DNA of 64,000 nucleotides. Source: Pseudobacteriovorax sp. (GTDB lineage: Bacteria > Bdellovibrionota_B > Oligoflexia > Oligoflexales > Oligoflexaceae). The stretch's first letter is position 1; every line of letters begins with the position of its first letter. A model generated the notes under the pieces. It was given only the letters and a program-made list of their open reading frames with translations, did no database searches and was not told the origin of the DNA. The position numbers and the translations under genes were made by a program. Of the stretch, positions 47,940 to 57,183 are shown one piece after another. The stretch is taken from positions 78,348 to 142,347 of the forward strand of contig JABSRP010000001.1 in NCBI GenBank assembly GCA_013215145.1. The letters run 5' to 3'.

Positions 47940-50218
47940 ATGCCTACTTCGTTATCTTTCGGTATCATTGCCCTATGGACTGTTTTTCTAAATTTGAGCT
48001 GCAGTCTACTCCTGGTTTACCCTGAAGATATCAGCTTTGAGGAGCGAATGGATTCGTTGCCAGTGGGACATGCTCCCATCGACAAACCAATAAAAATATA
48101 CTGGCATGAAAAGGGTATTCCCTTTATTGAAGCCCAATCAGACTTGGATGGATCCTTTGCCCTTGGACTCGTTACGGCTCATTTGAGACTTGGTCAACTC
48201 GAAATTTTTCGGCTCGTTAGTCAAGGTAGACTATCAGAAGTTGCAGGACCCATTCCCCAAGTTGCCACAATTGATCATGGCCTTCGCATGCTCGCCTTCT
48301 CCGCCGCAGCTAAAAAACCCTTATTCACTTACCTTTAGAAACCAAAAATTGGTTGAAGCGATTCACAGAAGGAATTAACTGGTATATAGGACAAATAAAA
48401 GAAAAGCACTTGGAGCATCGTTTTTTTGATTTATCACTCGAGCCCTTTACTGTCTTAGATATCATGACCATGGGAAAACTTGCCAGTGCAGATCTCAATT
48501 GGGGAGTTTACGCCAAATTTCTTAAAATGGCTGAATCCCCGGGCTGGGAAAAAGCATTTGAAGTTTTGGTAAAAAAACGTCAGACCGACTCCTACAGTGC
48601 AGAGAATGAAGCCTCTCCCCAACTTTTTGAGATGATAAAGAACTTGACAAAATCAGGAAGTAATTCCCTCGTGGTGCATCAAAATCGGTCTCAAACAGGT
48701 TCTGCTTTAATTGCAAATGATCCTCATGTAGGAATATTTTTACCAAATCTTTGGTTATTAGCTGGTTTCAAGTCACCGTCTTACCACATGGTGGGGCTCA
48801 TGATTCCTGGAATACCGTTCTTTGCCCTCGGCCGAAACACGTCCATCAGTTGGGGTGGAACAAATATGAGAGGCATCAGCTCACATCTATTTGATGTATC
48901 AAACCTTGACAAAAATAGAGTTATCAAAAGAGACGAAATCATAAAACGTCGATGGTGGTTCGACAAGAAAGTAACGATTCGTGAAACACCTTTTGGGCCA
49001 ATTTTCACCGATCTTGACTATTTTGATCGCAATAAACAGCCATTTACAGCAGCACTATATTGGATCGGCCGGGAGCCATCAGATGAAATTGGGGCTTTCC
49101 TGAGAGCTAATCGAGCCAAAAACTGGAAGGAGTTTGTGACTGCCTTTCAGGACTACCGCGTATCCGCTATGAACATTGTTTATGCTGATAGGTTGGGTCA
49201 TATTGGGATGATTCCCGCTTACGGTCAACCAATTCTCAAAAACCCAGACCAAACACTCAAGCTTGTAAAATCAAAGGATAACCCTATCGTCGGCATCATT
49301 AAACCGACACAACTACCAAATGCCTATAACCCAAAATCAGGGTTTATTGCTTCGGCAAACAACAAGCCCTTTCAAAACCTATCTGTTCCATTTGCCTATG
49401 GCTTTGCCAACAATGACAGATACGAGCGTATGACCAGCCTTATTGAAAATACCGACAAAGTCGGTATCAAGGAGTTAATGGATCTACAAAAAGACGTTTT
49501 TTCTAAGACAGCCTATAACTTAAAAAACACTGTGATGAACAAAGTCAAAAGTTATGGCAAAATCTCTTCCCCTATCTGGGATAGTTTTGCAAGCTGGCAA
49601 GGTTTCTATGAGGCCAAGGAAAAGGGAGCAGTCGCTTTTGAAATCCTCATGTACTTCGGCTGGCGTGACTATATCACATCCAACCATACAGACTTGACTC
49701 TCCAAAAATACTATCAAGGGTTTGATGGGTGGAAACCCATCATGAGACATTGGATAGAACAGCTACAAGGTAGATTGGTCTATGCAAAATTACAAAGCTG
49801 GATCAAGAATAGCGAGGCTTATTGGAATAACAATATGGTTTGGGGAGATTTCCATCGACAAATCATACAACACCCCATGGGATCTATTCCGTTTCTTGGT
49901 AGACGTTTCAAAATCCTGGAATATGGTGAAAACGGAGGCAACGATACCCTATTTAAAACTGGCCGACGATTTAGTCCTGAAGTGCAAAAAGTCAGCTATG
50001 GTGCAAGTGCCCGTCATATTAGTGATATGAGCCATATCGATGAAAACTACTTTGTTTTAAAAGGTGGTCAAGATGGATGGATGACAACTAAAAATCTTTC
50101 TGACCAAATCAAACTCTGGCGACAGGGTAGATATATAAAAATCCCTCTTAGCCTTAAGAAAATAAAAAATGAATTCACAGCAAATCTTACTGTTCTTACT
50201 CCTAATAACACAAATTAG
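47940..50218 (+). pseudogene. Penicillin acylase family protein, frame broken at an A6 run
   Basis: Two frames together give one acylase of about 759 residues. The first reads from 47940 to a TAG at 48336-48338 and carries a leader with LNLSC and the N-terminal acylase start. The second is open from 48314, after TAA, to 50218. A -1 shift within the run 48312-48317 (six A) joins them at the conserved LETKNWLKRFTEGINW helix. The second frame has the G-S-N-S self-cleavage site (Ser codon 48659-48661), IANDPHVG and the beta-subunit blocks. The catalytic parts are intact, so the cause could be a real mutation, a sequencing error or slippage. Ntn hydrolases of this family cleave amides such as acyl-homoserine lactones. 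Confidence 0.8.
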
Positions 50219-50276
50219 TTAATGGGCAGATTATTCCTAGATAGCAAATAAATATTTTCGCAATTCGTTCCGACGG

Positions 50277-50305
50277 CCCCTTTAGTCTAACAGTCAATAA
50301 AGGGG
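50277..50305 (+). promoter_or_regulatory. Hairpin covering the ribosome-binding site of the next gene
   Basis: CCCCTTTA (50277-50284) pairs perfectly with TAAAGGGG (50298-50305). The right arm contains the only purine-rich site before the TTG start at 50313. It could be a translational switch, or the terminator of the acylase gene with a poor tail. Confidence 0.35.
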
Positions 50306-50312
50306 TTATTCC

Positions 50313-52043
50313 TTGAATACCTATATTCTCAGCATCCTAGCGATAATCTATTTTACCTTGGCATGTAGCAAGGCAGAGTATGTACCGAAACGCGACGATG
50401 TTTCTAAAATCAGCTCCGACCAAGTTGGTGGAGAGCCCGACAAAAAACCAGAAAGTAAAGATGCTAAGGGAAACGTAGACGAACTCGACAACTCGGTAAG
50501 TAACGGTGAGCAAACACTTGACTTTGATAACACCGCCCCTGATGCAAAAGGTAAATCAATCATCGACTGGGGAGAGACTCTAGATTTTTCATGGAATTTA
50601 CCAAGCTGCACAGAAGCAAAACTTGAAATTCAAGATCTGGAAGGAACCACGATTCAGACTATCACTGTTGCAAAATTCCCAGAAGGAAATGTAACGATAC
50701 CTACAAATAGTGCCAGTGCATTCATACCTCCGGGTCTATACCAAGGAGTACTTGTTGCCACCAAATCCGACGGATCAACCGTAACCATCACGTTACCATT
50801 CATAATCAGACCAGTTGTGAAAATCACTACAGCAACATCAAAAATAAAAGAAGGAAAAGACTTAGATGTTGTCTTGGAAGTTCCTTCGGGAGGAACAAAG
50901 CTCGAGGTATTCAGCAACGAATCCATACAGCCGGTTATCGTTTTGACTGATATTAACCCTGGAAATCACCCTGGAATCATTCCGACGCCACTAGCCGGCA
51001 CAAATATCTACACGGCAGTGGTGCAGCAGGATCAGATCATCGGCCTGCCATCCCGAGTCAGTGTTGACGTCGAGCCCGAAGCTCCAAAACCAAAACCTAA
51101 AGTCGAATTATCAAAGTATGATGATACAAAGTACCCGATCAAAGAAAAGCCCTACGATCTCAGAGTCAACTTAGATTTGGACGTGGATAAGCTCACGATA
51201 ATTGATATAGAGACCAAGGATAAGTATTTTGAAGGCGACGATCTATTAGCAGGTGATACGAAAATATCTATTACTTTTCCAAACAAAAAAAAGGTAACTC
51301 TTCAGGCGATAGCTATTAAAGAGAATATCGAAGGCAAGAGTAATGAATTAAAGCTCAAAGCAAAGAAATGTGCGTCAAAAAAAGAATGTCGTAAACTTCG
51401 TCACCTTAAACGCTGCGAAAAGAAAGAAAAAAAGACCTACGAAGTTAGCATACGTCCGATGAAACAATGTGAATGGTCAGTGGATGATAATCTGGATAAA
51501 CGCGATAGATATTTAACAGCTCGGATAGAAGACGATTACTCGGTGAAGATTTCGGAACACAATGTATTTTGTGGCGTCGAATCCATAAAATCCGCACCTG
51601 GCCAAAAAATCAGATATGACGATCACATCATCCTAGCTTTCAACGACATCGTGTTACTAAGTTCTTTTGAGAGTTTCAGCAAAAACCTCGTGAAAAAAGG
51701 TGAATTTTTTCTCTATGATTGGATAAAAATAAGAGGTCAATACGGTCATGATCTCAGCTCTAATTTCAACTCTAGCCCATACTGCATTGCCAACGAAGAG
51801 GATAGCCGTTGTTCATTTCCAAGTCATGACAAAAAAGGACCTTTTGACTTTTATGCAGAATCTGATTTAGCCCTTCGGATCGCAACAGCAAATTCATCAC
51901 ATAAAAAAAGATACCACAAATTAAAAGTCGTTACATTTGGCGATAATGACAAAGGTGATTGTGAACTCTATATCTCTGATAAAAAAGATCTAAAACTTAA
52001 TATAACACTGTGGGAAGCTCCAAAGAATCCACGACAAAAATAA
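50313..52043 (+). CDS. Lipoprotein with Ig-like/beta-sandwich body
   Basis: 576 residues; TTG start, lipobox LACS at about residue 18. A charged spacer (about 20-75) precedes a long beta-rich region (for example DSWxVTITLPFIIRP-like strands) and a Lys-rich stretch (about 340-380). It ends 13 bp before an OmpA-type gene and is probably co-transcribed. No family recognised. Confidence 0.6.
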   Translation: MNTYILSILAIIYFTLACSKAEYVPKRDDVSKISSDQVGGEPDKKPESKDAKGNVDELDNSVSNGEQTLDFDNTAPDAKGKSIIDWGETLDFSWNLPSCTEAKLEIQDLEGTTIQTITVAKFPEGNVTIPTNSASAFIPPGLYQGVLVATKSDGSTVTITLPFIIRPVVKITTATSKIKEGKDLDVVLEVPSGGTKLEVFSNESIQPVIVLTDINPGNHPGIIPTPLAGTNIYTAVVQQDQIIGLPSRVSVDVEPEAPKPKPKVELSKYDDTKYPIKEKPYDLRVNLDLDVDKLTIIDIETKDKYFEGDDLLAGDTKISITFPNKKKVTLQAIAIKENIEGKSNELKLKAKKCASKKECRKLRHLKRCEKKEKKTYEVSIRPMKQCEWSVDDNLDKRDRYLTARIEDDYSVKISEHNVFCGVESIKSAPGQKIRYDDHIILAFNDIVLLSSFESFSKNLVKKGEFFLYDWIKIRGQYGHDLSSNFNSSPYCIANEEDSRCSFPSHDKKGPFDFYAESDLALRIATANSSHKKRYHKLKVVTFGDNDKGDCELYISDKKDLKLNITLWEAPKNPRQK

Positions 52044-52055
52044 GGCTAGATTCTA

Positions 52056-53417
52056 ATGATCCGTGTCCCAATCAAATTGTTTATTTTCATTGGTCTATTT
52101 CTGCAACATAGAACTGCCCTAGCAAATGCTGTTGGTTCAGATTTTCAAAATTTTAATCCGACATCCAATGGAATTGATTTTGTAACAGTACAGTCCAGCG
52201 AAACATTAGAGCCTGGCTTTTTCAATCTAGGGCTTTTTCTTAACTACGCAATCAATCCATTACCTGAATTTGGTGATCAAGAAAAAGAAAGAGGAGAGCT
52301 TCGCAATAGCCTGCTCGGTCTTGATCTCAATCTAGGACTTGGTATAGCAAAAGACTGGGATATTGGAGTCAATCTTCCTTTTACAGCGAGTCAGTCCATA
52401 GAAGAAGAAAATGAAAGGATCCAATTACAGGATCGTGGTTTGAATGAAGTTAGACTCAATGTCAAATATCGGATAGCAGGAAGCGATCGCGGAGGAGTCG
52501 CGGTAGTCGGAACGGTAAACCTAAACACAATTGAAAACAATCCATATTCGGGCCAGGATCCTGGTCCGATTGCCAATATCGAGTTAGTGGGAGACATGAT
52601 TTTGTCAGGTTTCACTGTCGGCGCAAATGTTGGATATCGAGCTAGGAGCGAAGGAGAGGCTATTGAAGATGTCCCCGTTGAACCACTCGGAGACCAATGG
52701 CTGTACAGCTTAGCTGTCGCCAAACTTTTAGCCAATATAGACACTCAAATCATTGGTGAAATCTATGGAACAGTTCCCGCATCCAATGATGTCGGTAGCG
52801 ACGCCAGGCGCAATATGAACTCATCTGAAGTTCTAATCGGGGCTAAGTTTCTAGTTTCCGACAGCATCGCTATCCACGGCGGAGTGGCTACATACCTTAG
52901 CCAAAACGCAAATTCACCAGACTATAGGATCTATAGCGGCATCAATTGGACATTTGGTCCAGCTTGGGGCAAAAAGCAGTCAAAGGTATTAAAACGTAAA
53001 CCAAGTATTGTTTTACCGCCCCCTCCTCCCGAGGCTCCGACCTATCCAGAGGTTGATCCACTCCCCGCTCCGATTGTCTATGTGCTTGAAAATGTAGAAT
53101 TTGGATTCAATTCAGCCAACAAATTAAGACCAGGATCACTAGCTGAGATCCATAAGCTTGGTCAGATTCTGGTCCGCAGCACCTACTCAAAGGTGAAGAT
53201 TATTGGACATACTGACTCCTTGGGAAGTACTGAGTACAATCTAAAACTTAGCCAGCAAAGAGCTAATACGATCAAAAACTACTTGCTCAAGAACTTCAAA
53301 ATTAATCCAAAGCTTATCGAGGCTGTGGGAATGGGAGAGTCTCAACCCATCGCTGAGAATAATACTCTCCAAGGTAGGCAAAAAAATCGTAGAGTCGAAT
53401 TCAAAATCTACAAGTAG
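52056..53417 (+). CDS. OmpA-family outer-membrane protein
   Basis: 453 residues. Signal peptide about 1-24, an N-terminal beta-barrel-like region (about 30-310), a Pro-rich hinge (PPPPPEAPTYPEVDPLPAP), then an OmpA peptidoglycan-binding domain (about 340-453) with IIGHTDSLGSTEYN, LSQQRANTIKNYL and GRQKNRRVEF. It tethers the outer membrane to peptidoglycan. The barrel's own function is unclear. Confidence 0.85.
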   Translation: MIRVPIKLFIFIGLFLQHRTALANAVGSDFQNFNPTSNGIDFVTVQSSETLEPGFFNLGLFLNYAINPLPEFGDQEKERGELRNSLLGLDLNLGLGIAKDWDIGVNLPFTASQSIEEENERIQLQDRGLNEVRLNVKYRIAGSDRGGVAVVGTVNLNTIENNPYSGQDPGPIANIELVGDMILSGFTVGANVGYRARSEGEAIEDVPVEPLGDQWLYSLAVAKLLANIDTQIIGEIYGTVPASNDVGSDARRNMNSSEVLIGAKFLVSDSIAIHGGVATYLSQNANSPDYRIYSGINWTFGPAWGKKQSKVLKRKPSIVLPPPPPEAPTYPEVDPLPAPIVYVLENVEFGFNSANKLRPGSLAEIHKLGQILVRSTYSKVKIIGHTDSLGSTEYNLKLSQQRANTIKNYLLKNFKINPKLIEAVGMGESQPIAENNTLQGRQKNRRVEFKIYK

Positions 53418-53421
53418 GCGA

Positions 53422-54180
53422 TTATTCGAACATGCCTTTCTTCGGAAGGGCATCGGCAAAATCTGAAAATAATTCTTTCAAGACCTTGCGTTGACTAGGA
53501 GCCTTTGGGTAGAAGCTCCGGACTTTGACGATATCTTTGTTATCACTTTTTCCTGAGATGGCCTTAGCGATACTTCCCACCATATTGATTGTCTCTGAGT
53601 CTTTTTTCGTCTCCTGCATCCTTTCGTACTCTGCAGGACTGTAGGTTTTGGACTTACTCAATCGTTTATTGACATCACCTGACCAAACCATTTTTTTGCT
53701 TTTCAGATCGTACACCCGAAAGGCGACAGTCATAAGCCTTTCAGTACTGTATACATAGCCGGTGATCTGATCTTTGTCGTTCTTATTTTCACTGTTACTA
53801 CTTTGAGTGTCATCACTTATAATTGAAGCATAAACCACGTAGGGTTTTACATCTCCAGGAAGGCTATTGATGGCTTCCTGGGATAATTCGTTGGTGCTTC
53901 GTATTTGTTTTAGAATGGCTCTACTATTCAAACGATCGTCCTTGCCATGCACCTTGATATCCTTACGCTCGTCACGAATCTCAGTACCAAGAAGGCTTAA
54001 TAGTTGCCCGCCAGTTACTCTCTTAGCCGTTACTGTATCGGAAATTTGTACGGGAGTTAGCTTGACCCCTCGCTTACCTAGCGCTTGATAAGTAAAACTA
54101 CTATCAACATGCTCACCATCCACAGACACACAAGAGGCCAAAAAAGCAAAACAAATTAAAAAAAGTGGGAAAAATCTCAT
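53422..54180 (-). CDS. Putative lipoprotein
   Basis: 252 residues; lipobox FLASC at about residue 17. The mature part has a beta-rich middle and a Lys-rich C-terminus; a Ser/Asn/Lys-rich loop lies near 120-130. No family recognised. It is convergent with the OmpA gene, with a 4 bp gap. Confidence 0.55.
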   Translation of the reverse strand: MRFFPLFLICFAFLASCVSVDGEHVDSSFTYQALGKRGVKLTPVQISDTVTAKRVTGGQLLSLLGTEIRDERKDIKVHGKDDRLNSRAILKQIRSTNELSQEAINSLPGDVKPYVVYASIISDDTQSSNSENKNDKDQITGYVYSTERLMTVAFRVYDLKSKKMVWSGDVNKRLSKSKTYSPAEYERMQETKKDSETINMVGSIAKAISGKSDNKDIVKVRSFYPKAPSQRKVLKELFSDFADALPKKGMFE

Positions 54181-54401
54181 TTTATAACAGCTCCAAAAGA
54201 CGTTTTTAATCGGTATTGTTACAAAGACGGTACTCTCTAGAATATATTGCAGACAAAGAAAAAAAAAGGCTCACCACGAAGACCCATGGACTTAGCCTAA
54301 TCGTTTCTTTTCACAGAAGGCAAGAATCGAAGGCGACATTTTGAGTCTCGGATAGGCCAGACAAACACTCAGAGACAAAAGCGAAATGGGGTCCAAATAA
54401 A

Positions 54402-54437
54402 AAACCCAGGACTTAGCTATCAACTAAAACCCTGGGC
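54402..54437 (-). terminator. Intrinsic terminator after the tRNA-Ile-like structure
   Basis: CCCAGG...CCTGGG arms (minus strand) around a 20-nt loop, followed by TTTTTTATTT. It lies directly downstream of the tRNA-like CCA end, as terminators of real tRNA genes do. Confidence 0.6.
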
Positions 54438-54561
54438 TATTTGCCAACAAACACGAGTGGTGGGAATGGATGGACTCGAACCATCGACCTCACGCTTATC
54501 AGCGCGTAACGCTAACCGCGTTTATCCTAGTCACTCCGAGGACTTAGCTACTCGTAAAACC
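54408..54561. repeat. Imperfect 24-bp direct repeat flanking the tRNA-like structure
   Basis: AGGACTTAGCTA followed by a short variable stretch and TAAAACC occurs at 54408-54431 and again at 54539-54561. The tRNA-like structure lies between. It could mark a duplication or an attachment-site boundary. Confidence 0.5.
54458..54538 (-). tRNA. tRNA-Ile(GAU)-like structure, divergent in its 5' half
   Basis: The 3' half reads as a normal tRNA: T-stem GATGG/CCATC with loop TTCGAGT, variable loop AGGTC, anticodon GAT in CTGATAA, and ATTCCC-A-CCA. The 5' half is odd. The acceptor strand CGGAGTG pairs at six of seven positions with one end mismatch, the D-like hairpin (AACGC/GCGTT around GGTTA) is shifted by several bases, and the anticodon loop is eight bases. 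It may be a 3' fragment at an attachment site or a divergent phage-type tRNA. Confidence 0.45.
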
Positions 54562-54722
54562 ACTTTCTTCATTTGTCAACACTTAATATCACCATTGAAC
54601 ATTAATAGTCACAAAATAATAGTCGTTAAAAGCTATCTATGGAACAGCTTAAGCTTCGGGTTAATTGGTGGGGGTGGAGTTTTTTTCTGAGTCGAATTAT
54701 GCTGGTGTAATCAAAGGCTGTT

Positions 54723-54795
54723 GATGGAAGCAGGTGCTCGAACACCCGCCTCCGCGAACTAGGAGCCTAGCAATCTACGACAAAAGTAGACACCG
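54723..54795 (-). tRNA. Second tRNA-like structure, degenerate
   Basis: On the minus strand, hairpin TCTAC/GTAGA, a CTAGG/CCTAG hairpin and a T-arm-like GCGGGTG-TTCGAG-CACCTGC occur in tRNA order, ending GCTTCCATCA without CCA. The acceptor 5' partner is missing and the T-loop is one base short. Probably a decayed tRNA (an Arg CCU-like core is visible), not a working gene. Confidence 0.25.
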
Positions 54796-54852
54796 TCGTT
54801 CAATGAACGATCATAATGCCTTATTGTCTGCTTTTCAATGGTGCTAGTAGCT

Positions 54853-54870
54853 CCCTCTAAAAAAAGAGGG
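54853..54870 (+). promoter_or_regulatory. Hairpin sequestering the ribosome-binding site of the prophage winged-helix gene
   Basis: CCCTCT (54853-54858) and AGAGGG (54865-54870) form a 6-bp hairpin with an A6 loop. AGAGGG is also the Shine-Dalgarno of the ATG at 54876 (5-nt spacing), so the stem would hide it. Confidence 0.45.
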
Positions 54871-54875
54871 AAATC

Positions 54876-55943
54876 ATGTCAAACGTACACTCACTTTACT
54901 CATCGTATCCCCCAGATCATCCAGTTTTTCAAGGTGGCAGATACCTATCCGCATTTGCCTCGCTAGATGATATTGACTATTACGAATTGTCGATCCTCCA
55001 ATATCTCGCCTCAAAGATGCCCTTCGACAAAGGATTTGTTGGCGAAGTGGCATTCCCTTCCATTGCGACAATATCGAACTCAACCAAGATCCCTGAATCG
55101 ACCGTTAGAAAGAAAATCAAGTCACTTGTAAGCAAGGGTTATGTGATCAAGCAAGAAAGGCGGATCATGAATGAACGTGGACATTGGCAGCAACTGACCA
55201 ACGACTACTACTTAACTGAAAAAGCTTTTCAAGTATACGAATCGGTAATGCAGACAAAAAGAGAGATTGCCAACACAAGAAGAAGAGTCGTCGGCGAGCC
55301 TTTCTACGACAACACTGCCCCCTCTCACCCAGACAGCCCCCCTTCTTGCACCCAGGTTAGCGGTACTTACCACAGCGAGATGGACCCCATCCAAGTGGTA
55401 GCTACTAATTCCTCCTCTATCTCCCCAGAAGAAGATCCCAATCTACCTCCCAATTCTTGCAACCAGCACAATGCAAAAAAGCGAAAATCGGAGATAGACG
55501 AGATTATACTCTGCTGGGAAGAACTTATAAAAAAGGCTGTTAACTCTTTTGAAAGGAAACGCTTTTACAGCGAATACGTTAGGAAAAGATGCAATCCACT
55601 CCTACTTGCAGAAAAGCTCAAACAGATCGAAAGCGATCCATACCTTTTTTCGAGGGCCAAGAGTATGAATTGGCTGTTTTCTGGATTTGATATGGCCGTA
55701 AAGAACAGGGGTGAGATCGTTAAAATAGGCCGTAGAGCCATTCAAAATGCAAGGACCAAGGAAGAGTTAGCGGAGATAGAATATCAACTCCCTGGCCTAA
55801 TAGAGCGAAATGCCGACGGTTTTATTGAGGTGACTTCCGCTATTGTTGATAGCCTTTTTGGTGACGCAATCGCAGAGGCAAAACTTAGACTTGGAGCTAT
55901 GCCAAAAAGGCAAGGTCTAGAATTACAAATACAGACCAACTGA
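54876..55943 (+). CDS. Prophage winged-helix protein, replication-initiator-like
   Basis: 355 residues. An N-terminal HTH domain (about 35-110: LSILQYLASKM, IATISNSTKIPESTVRKKI, LVSKGYVIKQ) matches the DNA-binding start of many phage replication initiation proteins. A Pro/Ser-rich linker (about 150-200) and a helical C-terminal domain (about 205-350) follow. It may load the replisome at the phage origin. Its stop (TGATAA) and the SD hairpin suggest it is the first gene of the left arm. Confidence 0.55.
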   Translation: MSNVHSLYSSYPPDHPVFQGGRYLSAFASLDDIDYYELSILQYLASKMPFDKGFVGEVAFPSIATISNSTKIPESTVRKKIKSLVSKGYVIKQERRIMNERGHWQQLTNDYYLTEKAFQVYESVMQTKREIANTRRRVVGEPFYDNTAPSHPDSPPSCTQVSGTYHSEMDPIQVVATNSSSISPEEDPNLPPNSCNQHNAKKRKSEIDEIILCWEELIKKAVNSFERKRFYSEYVRKRCNPLLLAEKLKQIESDPYLFSRAKSMNWLFSGFDMAVKNRGEIVKIGRRAIQNARTKEELAEIEYQLPGLIERNADGFIEVTSAIVDSLFGDAIAEAKLRLGAMPKRQGLELQIQTN

Positions 55944-56080
55944 TAAGTGAAATTGAAGGAAAGCTTGCCGAAGGACAAACCGCAGAAGTGGCATCGAGGC
56001 TGAGATCGATCCTTGATATGACCACGTCCACCTCCTTCGCGACAATCTTAGACTTATACGCAAAAACGGAGGTTCAGTAG
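55922..56080 (+). CDS. Possible 52-residue ORF with no standard start
   Basis: An open frame from about 55922 to TAG 56080 overlaps the GTG of the next gene (TAGTG), a sign of coupled translation. No ATG, GTG or TTG lies near its 5' end; only ATT after AAGGCAAGG. It reads ITNTDQLISEIEG onward. It might instead be a coding remnant. Confidence 0.25.
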   Translation: MTNTDQLISEIEGKLAEGQTAEVASRLRSILDMTTSTSFATILDLYAKTEVQ

Positions 56081-57183
56081 TGACTGCCGAGGAAAAAAGG
56101 GAAAGAAACCGCGAGTATTACGAGAAGAGAAAAGAGGAGCTCAGGAAAAAGGCTCGAGAACGCTACCGAAAACTAAAGCTCGTCGAAGAATTGCCGGAAG
56201 AAAAGGCTGAGTCAATTGTCCCGGCTCCCCCACCAATTCTCGAAATCTGTGAACCTAAGAAAAAGCGGAAGCAAAATGTATCCCTGGTCCGCAAGACAAT
56301 CCGCCCAATATCGATAAAGCCACAAAGGCTGGCTAGGGACTTTCAGTCATTGGATTCTGAAAAACTGAAAAATGAGATTGCAAAGGCTTCTGAAAAAAAA
56401 CTTTCAGACTATGGACCTAGATTTTTCAGCACGAAATTCCAACTTTCAGATGGAGAATTACTGGTGGCTACGAACTTTAAGCAGCAGCAGGTAGCTTTGG
56501 TATCAATGGATTCCGAGGGTAAGTCTGAAAATAAGCCTGAAAAAACCAAGAAGCATAATTTTTCAGTTTCATACTTTCAGTTTTTCAGTCAATTTTTCAG
56601 AATCGTGTTTGGCGCTGGATTGACTTGGCTTCTTATTTTACTCCAAGTGGAATTTTACGAATCACACGATCCTAGCAAGTACTCGGTAGCTTTGGCCATC
56701 GCCTGCGAGCTTTCACTTATTGCTTTATCGATGACCAAGTTTAGATGCTGGTTGACACAATGGATAAAACAACTCACCTATTTCGCAGTTTTTTGCTATA
56801 TTGTAGGTTCACTTGGCTTTGCTTCCTACCATAGCCAAAGAGAAATTCTCAAACAGGCTACTCCTATAGGCCAAAATAAAGAGCATTTAATCAGCTCACT
56901 TAGGCAAGCAGAAGAATCCCTAGCACAGGCAACTAAGCATAGATCCTGGGATAATATGAAGCTTTTCGGATCTCAGGTAGAAGAGCTTAGAAAAGAAATC
57001 AAAGAATTCAAACCTCCCAAGCCAATGGGTTTTTCAAACGAAGAAATTGCTTTGTTTACTGCCCTCCTATTTATTATGCTACGAGCAGGATTTGTGATTG
57101 TTAATAGTTTGAATGCTGTGAAGATCAAAGAGGAGTTTGAGGAATGGGTGAAGTTAAAAGGCTGTCAACCACTGAACACCTAA
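56080..57183 (+). CDS. Prophage membrane protein with basic N-terminus
   Basis: 367 residues from GTG 56080 with GGAGG 7 nt upstream. The first 55 residues are a highly charged coiled coil. Membrane helices lie at about 180-210, 220-235, 240-265 and near the C-terminus (about 325-350). No family recognised. It overlaps the next gene by 40 bp. The DNA of the middle third contains the CTGAAA hexamer cluster. Confidence 0.55.
   Translation: MTAEEKRERNREYYEKRKEELRKKARERYRKLKLVEELPEEKAESIVPAPPPILEICEPKKKRKQNVSLVRKTIRPISIKPQRLARDFQSLDSEKLKNEIAKASEKKLSDYGPRFFSTKFQLSDGELLVATNFKQQQVALVSMDSEGKSENKPEKTKKHNFSVSYFQFFSQFFRIVFGAGLTWLLILLQVEFYESHDPSKYSVALAIACELSLIALSMTKFRCWLTQWIKQLTYFAVFCYIVGSLGFASYHSQREILKQATPIGQNKEHLISSLRQAEESLAQATKHRSWDNMKLFGSQVEELRKEIKEFKPPKPMGFSNEEIALFTALLFIMLRAGFVIVNSLNAVKIKEEFEEWVKLKGCQPLNT
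56341..56600. repeat. Cluster of 13 CTGAAA/TTTCAG hexamers
   Basis: In 260 bp the hexamer CTGAAA or its complement TTTCAG occurs 13 times: TTTCAG at 56341, 56402, 56424, 56444, 56561, 56575, 56583 and 56595; CTGAAA at 56357, 56365, 56390, 56525 and 56537. In each half a group of CTGAAA is followed by a group of TTTCAG, so each half could fold back. About 0.1-0.3 copies are expected by chance. Candidate iterons or a protein-binding element. Confidence 0.55.

Noticed and set aside
54457..54690. A 77-codon plus-strand ORF over the tRNA-like structure
   Set aside because: It is the antisense translation of the tRNA (the familiar MDGLEPSTSRLSARN string), not a gene.
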